Positions 32,964-44,812 of a DNA stretch of 64,000 bases are shown here, piece after piece. Origin of the DNA: Antrodiella citrinella (lineage: Eukaryota > Basidiomycota > Agaricomycetes > Polyporales > Steccherinaceae). The notes under the pieces are model-generated. The model ran no database searches and had not been told where the DNA came from. It saw only the letters and a list, made by a program, of their open reading frames with translations. Within the stretch, counting starts at the first letter, position 1; every line of letters starts with the position of its first letter. Made by a program: the position numbers and the translations under genes. The DNA lies in contig SGPM01000022.1 in NCBI GenBank assembly GCA_004802725.1, forward strand, positions 81,412 through 145,411. Reading direction: 5' to 3'.

Positions 32964-35163
32964 TGTCGTTATATCCATCTGCTTAAGGTGAGCTTCATAT
33001 GCGCGTAATCGTTGACAAGCGTGTGTACTGACCTTCCTCCGTTCCCTAGGACTGGATCCTGTATAATGCGATTTCTCATCTTTTTTCATGCTCTCAACGG
33101 ACAGTCACTCTTTTGCTCGCAATTCTGCCTCTCGCTCTGCTCAACCCCCACTTCGCACCTCTTCGTCGCATTCTTTTGTCCCACGGAATCTGGATGCCCT
33201 TTACAAATTACAAGACACCATCGATAACCCCCATTCAGTCTGCGTCCGTCTCTGTGACACCAGCATTTCCATACCTATACCATTCGTTCCCGTGTACCAC
33301 CCCATGCCATGCCTACACCTATATTCATAGTCCGGAGTTCTATATCATATGCCTTACGCATTACCCTGTTGTTTCAATTTGTACTGTATACAAATGTACC
33401 TCACCCCCATACCCCCCGCACCCCACGTCACATCCCACCGAAGATTGCCCGTACGTAGCTTTTGTGTTTGCTGTTGTCGTCACTCGTACCTATCCTAGTG
33501 ATGTAGTCCTGGAGTCGGAGACAAGCACATAAGCAAGAGACGTTGACATTGTATGTAGCGCTAGTACCACCGAGCACCACGCACCGGCACCGGTTTGCCA
33601 CCCAATCCATTACACGTTCAGCTTCTGAAACGCGTCTGCGGGTCTTCTCTCCGAGCGTTGCGGGACCCAGATAAAAGGATAGGAGATCACGAGTGCTGTT
33701 CAATGCCTCGCGTTTTCGATTCCACCTCAGCGAAAGGTTAGGTGGGGTGCTCACGGAGCCTCAGACCTCGTGTGCGACGTCACGACCAAGTCTGCGGGCA
33801 CCCTCCACCCGATTCCACCAGCACATCTGGATTGTCCCGGAAGCTCGGCGAGGGCGTGGCCTCCATGGATATGGCGATACGGAACGACGGATCCCACTTT
33901 CCTCTTCACTCGACCCCTTCATGGCCTGTAATTTGGGATTCGGAGGTTGTTGGGGTTGGGGTACCGCCAGTCCTGACGCATGCCGTGATTATTGGTTCAA
34001 CATGGGCAGCGATATGAAGATACAGTGCGAGATCCAGTCGGTTTCTGATTCTGGAGAGAACGGAGATTCTTGTCTGTGGCGTAAAGGAAGCGCGAGCTGA
34101 ATTGAGCTATGTTTGGGAGCGGGATCAGGAGGGCGTAGGTTCAACGCGGCAGAACCAGAACCAGTTTTCAGGATAGCACGAGCCTCGGAAAAACCTACGA
34201 GCGTGAGCGTTGTAAGGACAAATGAACAGCGAACACGTTCGACCTTGGCAGCACCTTCCTGTACCATATCTGAATGAACAGTGTGAATCTCAGCGAACGC
34301 ACGAGATCGATAAAAATGGAGAGAATCACGGTATGCCTTCAATCGCAGAATGCCTGTTGGCAGTGATATGAGACCGGTCTGGCATGCCTGCCTGTGTGCC
34401 GATGAAGGACGATCTGCGAGGCGAGTGGTCGGCGAAAGGACCGAGTGGTGCGGGAGGGGTTTCTGAATCCAAGATTCCGAAAAGAACATGGTCGCACCAA
34501 ACGATCGTCTCAGAGCAAGTGGAACGTTTGTGTGGGAAGTGTTATGGCATCTCGTTGGAGAAACTGCTGGGCAGTCCTGAGCCATGAGACTGGGACCTCT
34601 ATATGACACTCGGCCGACTGTTTGGGGCTAGCGGATGTTCGGTGGTTTATCAGTCGACGACTAGAATGCAGCACAATGAGTAGTAAGCGCACCTGAGATC
34701 TCGTCATCGTGGAAGAAACCTGGACGACGCGTTGGTCGCGTCGGTCGTCACGGGCCATAGCGAAGCTTCGTCGGTGTTCATAGCGCGCTTCACGCCCGAC
34801 AGTCGTTAACTCGCGATAACGCGCAACCAGAGAATACCATGTCCGGTGTTTTCATTGTACAGTAACAGAATGAAGAATCGGTAGATTTGATAGAGAACTT
34901 GAAGTCTTGAACCAGCGCTGAGTCGCTGCCCGGACGGGCGCCTTTCTAACACGGCCCGGATCCTGGTAAGTCCGAGTCAATCAACGATTCGCCAAATCTG
35001 TGCTGAACCTCTTCTTTATCTTCCACATTTTCAAGTCGCTCCTTTTCTCATGCAAGACAGCGGGATCGTCGTTTTGCACAGCTGATAGCGAACGCTGACC
35101 ACAAAAGTAAGTGTTCCGACAGTGTTCCAAGCCAGATAGCTCACGTAGCCATCAGGATCGCCA
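32964..35163. other. 2.2-kb spacer without a supported gene
   Basis: A minus ORF (34609-33989, 206 codons) and a plus ORF (33693-34100) overlap each other and show no domain or intron structure. The first 500 bp are C/T-rich and probably the 3' end of the DUF6699 transcript. Nothing else recognised. Confidence 0.4.
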
Positions 35164-36720
35164 ATGCACCAAGTGTTCCACATCCCCGAGTTAGTTGAGC
35201 TCATCTCACAGAATGTCGTTGACCCGGAAGAGCGGACGCACTGCTGCAGCACCCGGGTGGCCCAGATACCCATCCTGAATGGTCTCACCCCGGAGACGTC
35301 TACCGACGTGCAGTTGCTGGGATTGACAGCAAAGCTCTTCCGGGAGTCTAGTTTGGACATACTGTGGTGTACTCAGTATAGCCTGATACCCCTCTTTCGC
35401 ATGGTAGAACTTACGAATGAGACAGACCGAAGTAATCGCCGGCACATAAACCACGGGTACGTATTCGAACCCTACGCTACTGGCACCACTGACGTTTTCT
35501 GCCAGATGATGAAGAGGCCGTTGTGTGAAGAGGACCTTCCGAAAACACTGACGTATTCTGCGAGGATTCGCTTGCTTGCTCTGCCATTCTCTTACTCCAT
35601 CCTGTTGCGCGAGATGGACATTCAACCCATTTTGCGATGCGCGGATGCGGTCCTTTTTCCGCAGCTGAAGTCTGTCTCGTCCCATACCAGAAATAGAGTA
35701 GAGGTGGGATTCGTCCTTCAGACCACTGGTCATATTCTCCAGGACATTTCGGTGGATAGGTCTTACGAAGGACTTACTTCCATGATATGTCATGCTGCTT
35801 TGAATTGCCTCAGGCGACTTTCCGGCGTTGTCCTCACCCGCGAACTCTGGACATCGCTTGCATATCTTCATCACCTCGGTGCAGAAGATATCTATCATAT
35901 CCACTATCATTTTAACCGAGCAAACATCGCTCAGCTCACTCGCAATCACTGCGTCGAGCCTCGACGCCGTCACTGAAGTTCTACAAAGCTCCAGGTATCC
36001 TTCACTTCAGACCCTGATATGTGCCACAACCTTACCGCCCTCACCGCCCCCTCACCAGGTCCAGCATCTCCGCACAACAAACGTCGGGGCCTTCATTCGC
36101 GTCATCACAAAGTGTTGCTCTGTCACAGCCCTTACTTCTGTGAAACTCAGTGCCATTGCGAATGGAGACAGGACGATAGACTTCATACTACTGGATATTC
36201 TTTATCCCCTTCTTCCTTTTGCTGCTATGCGCTGCCTGCGCATTTACACGTCTTGTCCTTGCGACATTGATGATACCCTTGTCCGCGACCTGACTCACGC
36301 ATGGCCAAACATCACAGACCTATTCTTAAACGACAAGGTTGATATCGCCGTTTCCGGACGACGCGCGGTATCATCCTCTCTGATCTGAAGCCTCTTACGC
36401 TGTGTTGTCTTCGGTCAATTGGTGCTATCCCGGGTGCATTGTACCATTGTATTATCGTTCTGTATCCAAATGCATACTCTGGTAAGCATCCCTTCTCTAT
36501 TATAACGCACCAAAGCCACTGCTTACGATGCATCACTGTATCTACTTGCGTATGATTTCATCTGAACAAAATTCTCACATAAACATGCTTTCCCGCTCGC
36601 ACAAAGTCCCAATCTCAGAGATGCGTTGTTTCACTGAGATGTTGTTCCGCCAGATGCGCTTGCGCTGTTGGCGTATGCTGTGTATCAACATATTCGACGG
36701 GCTGTCATAAATTCTCAACG
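35164..36720 (+). pseudogene. F-box-like protein gene with frame breaks
   Basis: ATG 35164 opens a frame with a degenerate F-box typical of large basidiomycete families: HQVFHIPELVELISQNVVDP, LGLTAKLFRESSLDILWCTQ and YSLIPLFRMVEL. The middle reads LALPFSYSILLREMDIQPIL and FPQLKSVSSHTRNRVEVGF. Near 35915-35945 the protein has to change frame from HYHFNRANIAQL to SLSSLAITASSLDAVTEVLQ, which looks like the usual leucine-rich C-terminal half; this second frame stops at 36388, while a third frame (IILSDLKPLTLCC) seems to carry on the homology. Intact members would be SCF ubiquitin-ligase adaptors. As written the gene is broken at two places; sequencing error cannot be excluded. Confidence 0.6.
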
Positions 36721-37002
36721 CCGCGCAGGTCCTATTGAACTAGTAAGTCTACGACCTCTCTCCTTTCGTCCAAGCTATGGACTCACCCGGATGGTCAAAG
36801 TCGCTATAACGCCAATTATATTTGGTGATTCATGTTCCCAAGTAACCTCCTGGGCTCAGGCGCAGAGAGACCGTTCCATATTAATCAGCATTTTCGGATA
36901 GAGTCGGTGGCGATCTGCCAATATTCGGATAGAGTAAGCCAAGAATGTCGACCTGGTCTGCTTTTGGGTGCGTACTGTACAGATAACTGAAACGATCCTA
37001 CT

Positions 37003-37400
37003 AGATCTGTGATGACGGAGCTGCATCCCATTCTCCGGTGGTCGGACTCCGACATGTTTACTGGCTCCCATTCCTTACAATTGCTACGTAGGGCATTGGC
37101 CGACATCGTGGATTCCTCGAGGCTGATGCAGCGTCCTGAGACCTACAAATGGCTCCACGGAGGGGTCCCACAGAGACTCGGAGAGAAGAACTGCGTGGAT
37201 TGCACATTCACTCCGAAGATGGTGTGTTCGGAGGCCGTGATACTTACAAGGCCGCGTATACTTCCGGCACATCAAATATCCTGGCTGCATACTCAGAGCA
37301 ACGAAGCCCAACATTAAATTTTTGTATTCCCGCAGTGCCCGGCGGCAGTCAGCGTGCTACGAAGAGAGAGAGCGCGCGATAAATCCCTCATGAACTTATG
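37003..37400 (+). pseudogene. Cytochrome P450 relic
   Basis: A decayed copy of the I-helix to K-helix part of the array P450s, in several frames. Collinear matches: VMTELHPIL..SDSDMFTG for the VVAEAALVI..GSDTTSG segment, LMQRPETYKWLHGGV for LMRHPQAYKRLQEEV, LGEKNCVDCTFTPKMVCSEAVI-type residues (37170-37235) for the GENALDSAFHPEMVFLEAVM block, a shortened intron, NEAQH for NEALR and VPGGSQRATKRESAR for VPSGSQRAT-x-E-G-A. Stops and indels are frequent and neither the N-terminal half nor the heme exon is recognisable. It lies 0.6 kb before copy C on the same strand. Confidence 0.75.
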
Positions 37401-37947
37401 TACGTCTGCGATTCTTCCAATGTCAAATCAAACTCTGATTGTCTCCAGTCCAATGCGCAGAAATGTGGTTCGTAACGACTATAATGGCGTATCGATGAAC
37501 TATATCTAGTCAAAACCTAATGACTGGAAATGAGACGTGCTGTTTGTGTGGTAGGTGATATGCTCAAGTTGCGTTTGGGATCTATTGTACTGATTTACTC
37601 TGCTAGGAGCGAAAATGGGATTTGTCCCGTCGACAATCATATCACTAAAATTGGTCTCGAGAAGCGTTCCAATTGAGTATGATCGGGCTTGCACTGAAGA
37701 GGTCATGAATGACAGCTTGGTCCATGGACCGCTCAAAAAGTCACAAGGATGGTTTTCCTGAGAACATCCGTGATTTACGCAAGTTCCTTGCTGTTCCTTG
37801 TCTCCAAAGTCTGTTACAAATCCCAAAACTGATAAGAATTTACTCACGGACGTATAGACCGTGGCTGTACAGGTGATCATATTATGTATCGATGGACGTA
37901 TAGATGGCCATGGTAAATATGCATGTCTGCTTCCAGTGGAGTTCAAG

Positions 37948-37955
37948 TATAAAAG
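37948..37955 (+). promoter_or_regulatory. TATA box of P450 copy C
   Basis: TATAAAAG 54 nt upstream of ATG 38009. Confidence 0.6.
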
Positions 37956-38008
37956 AGTTCGGCTCCATAATGGTGCGTTATCACTCAATTCTCCTTCCGT
38001 CGCATACA

Positions 38009-40178
38009 ATGTCTGTGTTCGACCCTGTACTTAGGCTCGCAAATAATTTCTCCTCCAGAGATGCGCTGTTTGTTGACGTGAGTCTAGCATTGGTATGTGT
38101 TAAATTGTCTCATTTTCACGTTGGATGGCTCACAACCAGTTAGTTCACCCACCTCATATTCAACCGGTTCGAACCCTTCACCCCGGTCATCGTGTTCCCC
38201 TTGCTATTCGTTGTTCCGATCATTCCGTCGTTGCTTCTCTCAGCATACTTCTCTACTTCAGCTGCCTTCGTCATTGCCTTCGGAGTGTATTGGACAGCCA
38301 TCCTCTCTTCCATTGCTTTTTACCGCCTTTCACCTATACATCCGCTCTCTCGCTATCCAGGTCCCACTCATCTGAAGCTTTCGACGTTATGGGTATACAA
38401 GATGGGTATGACAGGCCAGCGTCATCTTTATATCCAGAAATTGCACGAACAATATGACTCGGACATAGTCAGAGTTGGCGAGTTGAACTGCGCGCGTGGA
38501 AGTCTAGCTGCTGACTATTGATGCGCACGTATCTCGTGTACCTCTAGGTCCTAATGAACTTTCATTCCGCGAGATCTCATCTATCGCTCAAATCATGGGT
38601 ACGCAGGGTCTCCCCAGAGGACCATGTCAGTTCATCTTATCCTAGTATTTCGCAAGACTGTCTCAAAATTGCTTTGTATAGCCTACGACGGACTCGTGGC
38701 TCACAAAAAGATTCGTCCTCTCGTGGCGTGGCGTGATGCCTCGGTTCATGCTAAACGTCGGCTTCCTTGGAACCGTGGACTGAATACGTCTGCGTTGAAA
38801 GAGTACGATTCTGCGCTCGCAGAGCGCGTCACTCAATTAGTGGACTTGCTGCTTAGTGAAAATGGAAAGGCGGTGAACGTAGCGGACAAGCTTAAATTCT
38901 TCTCGTGAGTGCTGCGAGACATCAGTAGTACGATTTTTCATGTGGCTCATTTCACCGTCAGATACGATTTCATGGGAGATATGGCGTGAGTACTTCATCT
39001 AATTCTCGAGGGGTGAAAATGTATCGAAGATGTCCTGCATAGATTCGGTGGCGTTTCAGAGCTTATGCGGAATGGTGATATACATGGCCAGTTACAAAGG
39101 CTACGGACATCCATAGCGTGCGTCTGTTTCTTTTACGCACGTTTTCATGAACTGAGACTATTCGTGATAGGTCAAACATTATCAGATCAGCTATACCATG
39201 GTCCACATACTACTTCCCTAATCCAGGGAAAGGGTTCGTATCTAGTGCCATTTCAATGGCAACGGAGCGAATTTCGAAGGGAAATTCGAGAAGGGATCTA
39301 TTTTACTACCTTGTAAGTATGCGATGAGCGTATATACCAAAGACTCACGATGCTTCAGAATAACGAAGACGGCCATGATTCAGTCTCCACCCCACTTTAC
39401 GACGTCGTCGCAGAAGCTTCACTCGTCATCGCGGCAGGCTCCGACACGACCTCTTTGGCACTATCTAATATCCTTTACCTCCTCATGCGATATCCTCAGG
39501 CCTACAAACGGCTCCAAGAAGAGGTAGACAAGTTTTATCCACATGGAGAAAATGCCTTGGACAGCGCATTCCACCCGGAAATGATGTTCTTGGAAGCTGT
39601 GATGTGAATCCGCATACTGCTTTATGAAATAATGTTCTGACACTACCACTCCGCAGAAACGAGGCTCTTCGATTATATCCCGTTGTGCCCAGTGGCGTTC
39701 AACGCTTCGTAGAGCGCGAGGGCGCGATGATTTCCTCAAGGTAATCTTCTTCCGATCTTACAATCTTGGTTAGAACTTACTAGCCGCATTCTGCAGCTAC
39801 ATCCCACCGGGCACTAGCGTTCGGGTGCACACCTGGTCTGTCCAGCGCGACCCCCGCAATTTCTTCCCCTCTCCAAACGAATTTTGGCCCGAACGCTGGC
39901 TCATCGCTGAGAAACCCTCATTGCACGCCGACGTGACTCCGTTCATCCACAATCCGAACGCGTTCATCCCGTTCTCCTTTGGACCTGCCAATTGCGTTGG
40001 CAAGAGCCTCGCGCTGAAGGAAATGAGGACGGTGTTGTGTCATTTATTGCAGCAGGTCGACATCCGGTTCGCCAAAGGGTTCGATCCTACGCAGTGGGAC
40101 GATCATCTGGAGGACTGCTTGACGCTTGAGGTAGGGAAGTTGCCAGTGGTCATAACGCCCAGAAATGGGTCGGTGTAG
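38009..40178 (+). CDS. Cytochrome P450 (array copy C)
   Basis: Intact ten-exon P450 of about 555 residues. Start ATG 38009 (MSVFDPVLRLANNFSSRDAL). Membrane helices VFPLLFVVPIIPSLLLSAYF; hinge RYPGP; WRDASVHAKRRLPWNRG; YDFMGDMA split by an intron; I-helix LVIAAGSDTTSLAL; NEALRLYP; FWPERW; heme loop FSFGPANCVGKSLA. It ends at TAG after RNGSV. Copy B is the closest relative: shared SDTTSLAL, an almost identical first exon end and related upstream sequence. The older relic lies directly upstream. Expected to be anchored in the ER and to need a P450 reductase; substrate unknown. Confidence 0.92.
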
Positions 40179-40448
40179 GCAAGCCATGTACGATATCTTC
40201 CGGACGATGTACAGTACAGATCAATGAACTTGAATGCTCGAAGTCTAGCCATTTGGGCTCGAGTCTCCTTCGGAATCCATTTGATTTATTGTGTCCACCT
40301 CATGGGCCTCCAAATCAGTCATATGTCCGGTATCATCTAGCTCACATTACTACTGTTGTACGAGCATACGAACGAACGACTGCAAGATCTACAATATGTC
40401 AAGTAACTCGCAAAAGTATCTACGCAAACACACGCACACTATGCAAAA

Positions 40449-42488
40449 TTACACTCTACACTTCAAATCCGCACCGACCATCGCAATCGTCGCACCCAAA
40501 CACCAGCCCAACTCCGTCCCCTCGACCTGCTTCCCAATCTCCACCTCCCGGCTCCCGGAGAGCTCGTACCCGAGCCGCAGCAGAGCATGCATGAACGTCA
40601 AGTCTAGGCAGTACTCTGGTCGGCCTTCGAGCTCTTCGATGACGGCGAGGTCGTGTGACCAGTGTTCTTGCCAGGCGGGCTTGCCTTGGCAGACGTTTTG
40701 CGCGAGGGTAGCGATCATGGAGATGTGGATGGGGGCGGAGGAGTCTTCGGGGAGGAGGGGACGGATGCGGTCGTAGAAGTATGAGAGGAGGAGGATCTTG
40801 CCGTTAGGGAAGGTGTCCATGAGGGAGGGTTGGTACACGCCGTTGAAGGAACATGGTTTCACTTCGCAGATACTACAGCATAGATGTCAATAACAGTCAC
40901 AAGGTGATAACGAATGACAGTGGGCGACTCACGCATCCTTGGCCATGACGAGTTCCACGACCCGGTTGCACGCCTCAAAGCTACCAACATCCGCCCCGAC
41001 CATCGTTACATTCCGCTTCGGATCCCACTTCTCATCATCCACCTCCACCACCCTCGTCGTCCCCTTGGACAAACACGGATTCGGGACTTCACCCTTCGAC
41101 GTACCGGGAGCCCCGAACGCCATGAAATCCACCAACCGATGCACGCTCTTCCTTGCCTGCATCAACCCGTACCCTAGATACGAATGCTGGTACAACACCC
41201 TCTTCGTCCCCGCAAAGTCCAACTCGAACTTATGCTCGCCGTCTTCGAGGGTTGCATCCGGCTTCACCATGTCAAATGTCGGCTCGAAGACAATCTGCGT
41301 CGACGCGCCTCCGAGGTCCAGAACAGCGTAGGGCTTGACGCTCCTCGGCGTGTCTGCACGGATGGTCTTGAGGAGGTAGTTAGCCGTGATCCAGGCGTAC
41401 ACGCCCTCGTCCGACCCGTCCATAATGACCACACCGTCCTTGTCTTTGAGGTTGAAAGGGTACTTCTCATGCAGACGGTGCCGTACCGCTTCAAGAATCT
41501 CCTCGCTTTGGGTGGCTCCAAGCAAACGCAGACCGGCGGTAGCCTTGACAGCGACAGGCGTACAAGCGCGGAGCGACACGGGAATGACCCTCACAGCTTC
41601 ATCCAATAGCTCATCCAAGCTTTGCGCGGCCTCCAGTGGCCGCCCCTCGTACTTGGAAAGACCAGGCTTCGTCTGTTTGAACACCTCGTACTCGTACGAC
41701 GGTGATGCACCGCAGTTGTTGAATTTATAAATGTGAATTCGAGAGCCAGTAGAGCCGGCGTCGATCATGAGGGCATATTGGACGAGGGGGAGGTCGGGTT
41801 TGAAGGGCTGAGTACAGTGCACTGTCTTGCTGTGGTCGGGGTCGGTTTCTTCAGAGGAGGGTATAGGAACGGGGCTGTCGCTGATATCGTCCCCTGCTGC
41901 TGGGCTTTGGTTCCCGTGCGAGGTCGCTGTGTTGTGTGGTCGGGATGGCGGCGGCGAAGGAGGATGTATAGCGTCGTCGATCTTCGGCGGACGGTTGATC
42001 ACTGGAAAGTACATTTCCCATTGAAGCTGAGACCGACAACGACCAGAAAGTTACTCACTTGGAATGTTGGGAATGTACTGCTCATAATTCTCCGGCATGA
42101 TGTCTTCCTTCCTCGGCCCAAATACCCACACGAGCCCAACGATCACCGCCGCGCCCACAGCGAACTTCTTCCACCCAAATCTCCGGAAGTTGTTTCGTGT
42201 AGGACCCATCCCGCCTTCCAGTCGTTCGTAGTTGGTACTTCGAGGTGAGAACATGGCATACAAAGGCGCGAAATGCGAATCGGACATGCTAGGACCCCAG
42301 GGTCGTCGACGTGTCGGAGAGAACTGGGCAGAACGTGGGCTGATCGAAGACGAGAGTCCTTCAGGTGACGCTAGCTCGCCGGCGAGTGGCTTCAAAGAAA
42401 CTGAAAAAGCGTCAGGAATGTTGACGTCGAGAGCAGATGACTTTGTGTTTCGCGAAAGAGATCCAGAACGAGAACGGCTGCTTCGCAT
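40449..42488 (-). CDS. GDA1: Golgi guanosine-diphosphatase (GDA1/CD39 family)
   Basis: Hydrolyses GDP to GMP in the Golgi lumen, so that GMP can be exchanged for GDP-mannose during protein and lipid glycosylation. Type II membrane topology: a cytosolic Ser/Arg-rich tail, then the signal anchor KKFAVGAAVIVGLVWVFG (about residues 110-127). All apyrase regions are present: DAGSTGSRIHIYKF (ACR1), KATAGLRLLG (ACR2), GSDEGVYAWITANYLL (ACR3), VLDLGGASTQIVFEP (ACR4) and ELGWCLGATIAM (ACR5). Three exons, introns near 42057-42000 and 40928-40874. ATG 42488 (MRSSRSRSGSLSRN) is the first ATG; the frame extends 9 codons further without one. Stop at 40449. No frame damage seen. Confidence 0.95.
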
Positions 42489-43025
42489 AGGCTTGAGCTG
42501 ACTCACTGCAGTCACTCAAATTCTGCAGATGGGCGTCGAAATAGAGATGCTACCCTGACACTCTTAGCACAGACATTGCACACGACGAAAGACACAGAGA
42601 CAAATTCACAGCAAAGAAACTACTGGTCTTGCATTGATACTACTATATAAAAGGGCGACTATTGCGGCGACTTTCAAGCACATGGTAGACATACGGGACG
42701 ACAGGACAGGGGAAGGGGGACGATGATGGCCGTAGCCAGACATTAGACGAGAAGACGAAAGACGATAATGATCATGGTAAGCACGAAGACGAATGACTTG
42801 GAATGGGGGGAAGGGGATACGACGAAACTCCTCGCAAGTGGATAGGAATGATGGTGATGGGTACACGGAGTATCGAAGGTCGCCTGAACTGAAACGGCGA
42901 CGAACAGAGATGAGGAAAGGAAACGCTGGAACGACGACGATGAGTCCTATATGAAAACATAAAGCATAGTGGAGGTATACGGAAGATCAAGACACGAAAG
43001 GAGTGGACAACGATAGAAACACTGT
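42489..43025. other. Spacer GDA1 / bZIP
   Basis: 537 bp from the GDA1 start to the bZIP stop, both genes on the minus strand. It should hold the GDA1 promoter and the bZIP 3' UTR. Small minus ORFs are Arg/Ser/Pro-rich and unsupported. Confidence 0.45.
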
Positions 43026-44669
43026 TCAAGGCGGAATCGACGGTACCTCATGCCCATGCGAGACGAGCAGAGCCTCCAACAGTTGCGCCCGTGATTTCCA
43101 CCTCTCCTTCTCCTCCCTCTCGCGATCCATGTTCTCCTCCAGATCCCGCTGATACTCTAGCTTGCGCTTCCTGCTTCGACGAGCTGCAAGGGTGTTCTGC
43201 CGACGCTTGGCCTCGATGGCATCCACCTCATTGAGGGTGGGCGGTATAGAGCTAGCGTCATCCTCTAGTTCATCTTCATCTGCCTCACCGAACGCCCGAC
43301 TCCGCGACCGCTTGCGCGCGAAGACCGCAGGCACCTCCTTACGGGATGTCGCAGAAGGAGTCACATACTTGCGGCCCTGAATGGGCGCATCGTACGGTAC
43401 AAGTGACTCCGGAGTGACGTTCTTGCGAGTTCCGGTAGGCGCACTCTTGCGACGAGAAGAGGTGGGCTTCGACGAACGCAAAGGAGAATCGGTGTCAAAA
43501 CGGGGAGAAGGATGGAGCGAGGACGGGTCGAGGGCAGGCGTATTGGGAGAAGGCATCGTGTACATGCCAGAGAAATCAAAGGCGGACATGGCGGGAGCGG
43601 CGGCAGATGGGGGGGCCTTTATCTGCGGAAGGGCGGACACTAAATGACCATCGGAGAATAGGGGTAGCTCCCCATAGTCCCCGAAAGAATCCGAGTCGAC
43701 TATAGCGGGACTGGTAAGGAATTCCGACGCAAAGTCATCCGAACCGAGGGCGGGCGTAGTCAATAGGTCCTCCCAAGGAGACGAGTCATCCATCGGCGAG
43801 GTGAGAAACTCATTCGCCATCTGGAACTCGGGAGAGGCTGGACAGGAGTCATGCTGAGTCACGCGGATATTCGGATAATGACAACGGCAATATTTACCTG
43901 AGAGGATGTCATAGAGAGCCTGAGCAGCTGCGGCGTCTGAAACAGGGGCCGCAGCAGAGGCTTGCTCTTCGGGTTTTTGAGACAGCATTGTCAAATAGTT
44001 TGAGCACAAGCTGTTGAAATCGAAGTCTTGGTTGGGGGGTGACGATGAGGAACTGGTAGAGGCTGCTGGTTCTTGATAACGAGTAACGCGTGGTACTGGT
44101 GGGAGCGATTGGGGGATGCCATGATGTGCGGCTAGATCCGAAGTGGTATGGAATACCGGGTGCAACGACGTCCGAAGACGAGGGGATGAGTTATTTAGGG
44201 GGTCATATTGAGAAGTGGAGGGGGTGCTCGAGAGCGGAGAAGTCTGTGGCGAGTGACCATATTGACTGGAAGTTCCCGGTTGAGAGTCGTTAGAGAACGA
44301 CGGATTTATTGGAGGGAAGCCATGCGGACGACCTGTGATGTATGGAGGGTGTCTGAAATTGGGCAACAAGGTGGGCGGTGGTGTAGGATGGGCCTGCAAC
44401 GTGGGCGGCCGGTCGAGCCTGTCAGACGATGATGGGATGGTCAGCGCAGAGTTCTCAAAGCGGACGCGGTGAGTTGTGTGCGGTGTCTTCGCATCCATCG
44501 AGAGCGAGTCAAAATCGTCGGCAAAATGTAAAAGCGGAGTCCCGAATTCATCTTTGACACGATCGGTGGGGTCCGACGACCGACTCTGAGGTGACTGTGG
44601 CTGCAGCGTGAAATGTTCCGCTTGCGACTGGATGGTCACCGACTCTTTCTGAGACGTATAGTGCGCCAT
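43026..44669 (-). CDS. bZIP transcription factor, GCN4/CPC1 type
   Basis: Single-exon frame of 547 residues. The bZIP lies at the extreme C terminus, as in GCN4: basic region KRRQNTLAARRSRKRKLEY matches N-x2-AA-x2-SR, followed by a short, leucine-poor zipper and ALLVSHGHEVPSIPP, an ending I associate with basidiomycete CPC1 homologs. The middle has two acidic/aromatic activation-like patches (SPMDDSSPWEDLLTTPAL and DSDSFGDYGELPLFSD). GCN4-type factors switch on amino-acid biosynthesis genes during starvation. Start ATG 44669 (MAHYTSQKESVTI); the frame is open 83 codons upstream without an ATG that suits better. A TGAGTCA site lies about 140 nt upstream. Not a close match to AP-1 stress types; GCN4-like is the best reading. 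Confidence 0.82.
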   Translation of the reverse strand: MAHYTSQKESVTIQSQAEHFTLQPQSPQSRSSDPTDRVKDEFGTPLLHFADDFDSLSMDAKTPHTTHRVRFENSALTIPSSSDRLDRPPTLQAHPTPPPTLLPNFRHPPYITGRPHGFPPINPSFSNDSQPGTSSQYGHSPQTSPLSSTPSTSQYDPLNNSSPRLRTSLHPVFHTTSDLAAHHGIPQSLPPVPRVTRYQEPAASTSSSSSPPNQDFDFNSLCSNYLTMLSQKPEEQASAAAPVSDAAAAQALYDILSGKYCRCHYPNIRVTQHDSCPASPEFQMANEFLTSPMDDSSPWEDLLTTPALGSDDFASEFLTSPAIVDSDSFGDYGELPLFSDGHLVSALPQIKAPPSAAAPAMSAFDFSGMYTMPSPNTPALDPSSLHPSPRFDTDSPLRSSKPTSSRRKSAPTGTRKNVTPESLVPYDAPIQGRKYVTPSATSRKEVPAVFARKRSRSRAFGEADEDELEDDASSIPPTLNEVDAIEAKRRQNTLAARRSRKRKLEYQRDLEENMDREREEKERWKSRAQLLEALLVSHGHEVPSIPP

Positions 44670-44805
44670 TGCCAATCCACTTGTCAACAGGATGCGAGAT
44701 GCGAATTGCACGACACCGATGCTTTGTGACACAATAAAGCCAACAGAAATGCCTGACTGGGCTTTGCAGATGAAAGAACGGAACTCACGAGTGTCACCGA
44801 AAAGG

Positions 44806-44812
44806 TGAGTCA
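44806..44812. promoter_or_regulatory. TGAGTCA (GCN4/AP-1-type) site upstream of the bZIP gene
   Basis: Exact palindromic GCN4 core, 137 nt before the bZIP start. Two near matches (TGACTCG at about 44887 and TGACTCC at about 45195) lie further up. This fits autoregulation, known for several fungal GCN4 homologs, but is not proof. Confidence 0.5.

Noticed and set aside
36893..36936. Direct repeat TTCGGATAGAGT spaced by 31 bp
   Set aside because: Short, without inverted ends between the copies; not enough for a mobile-element call.
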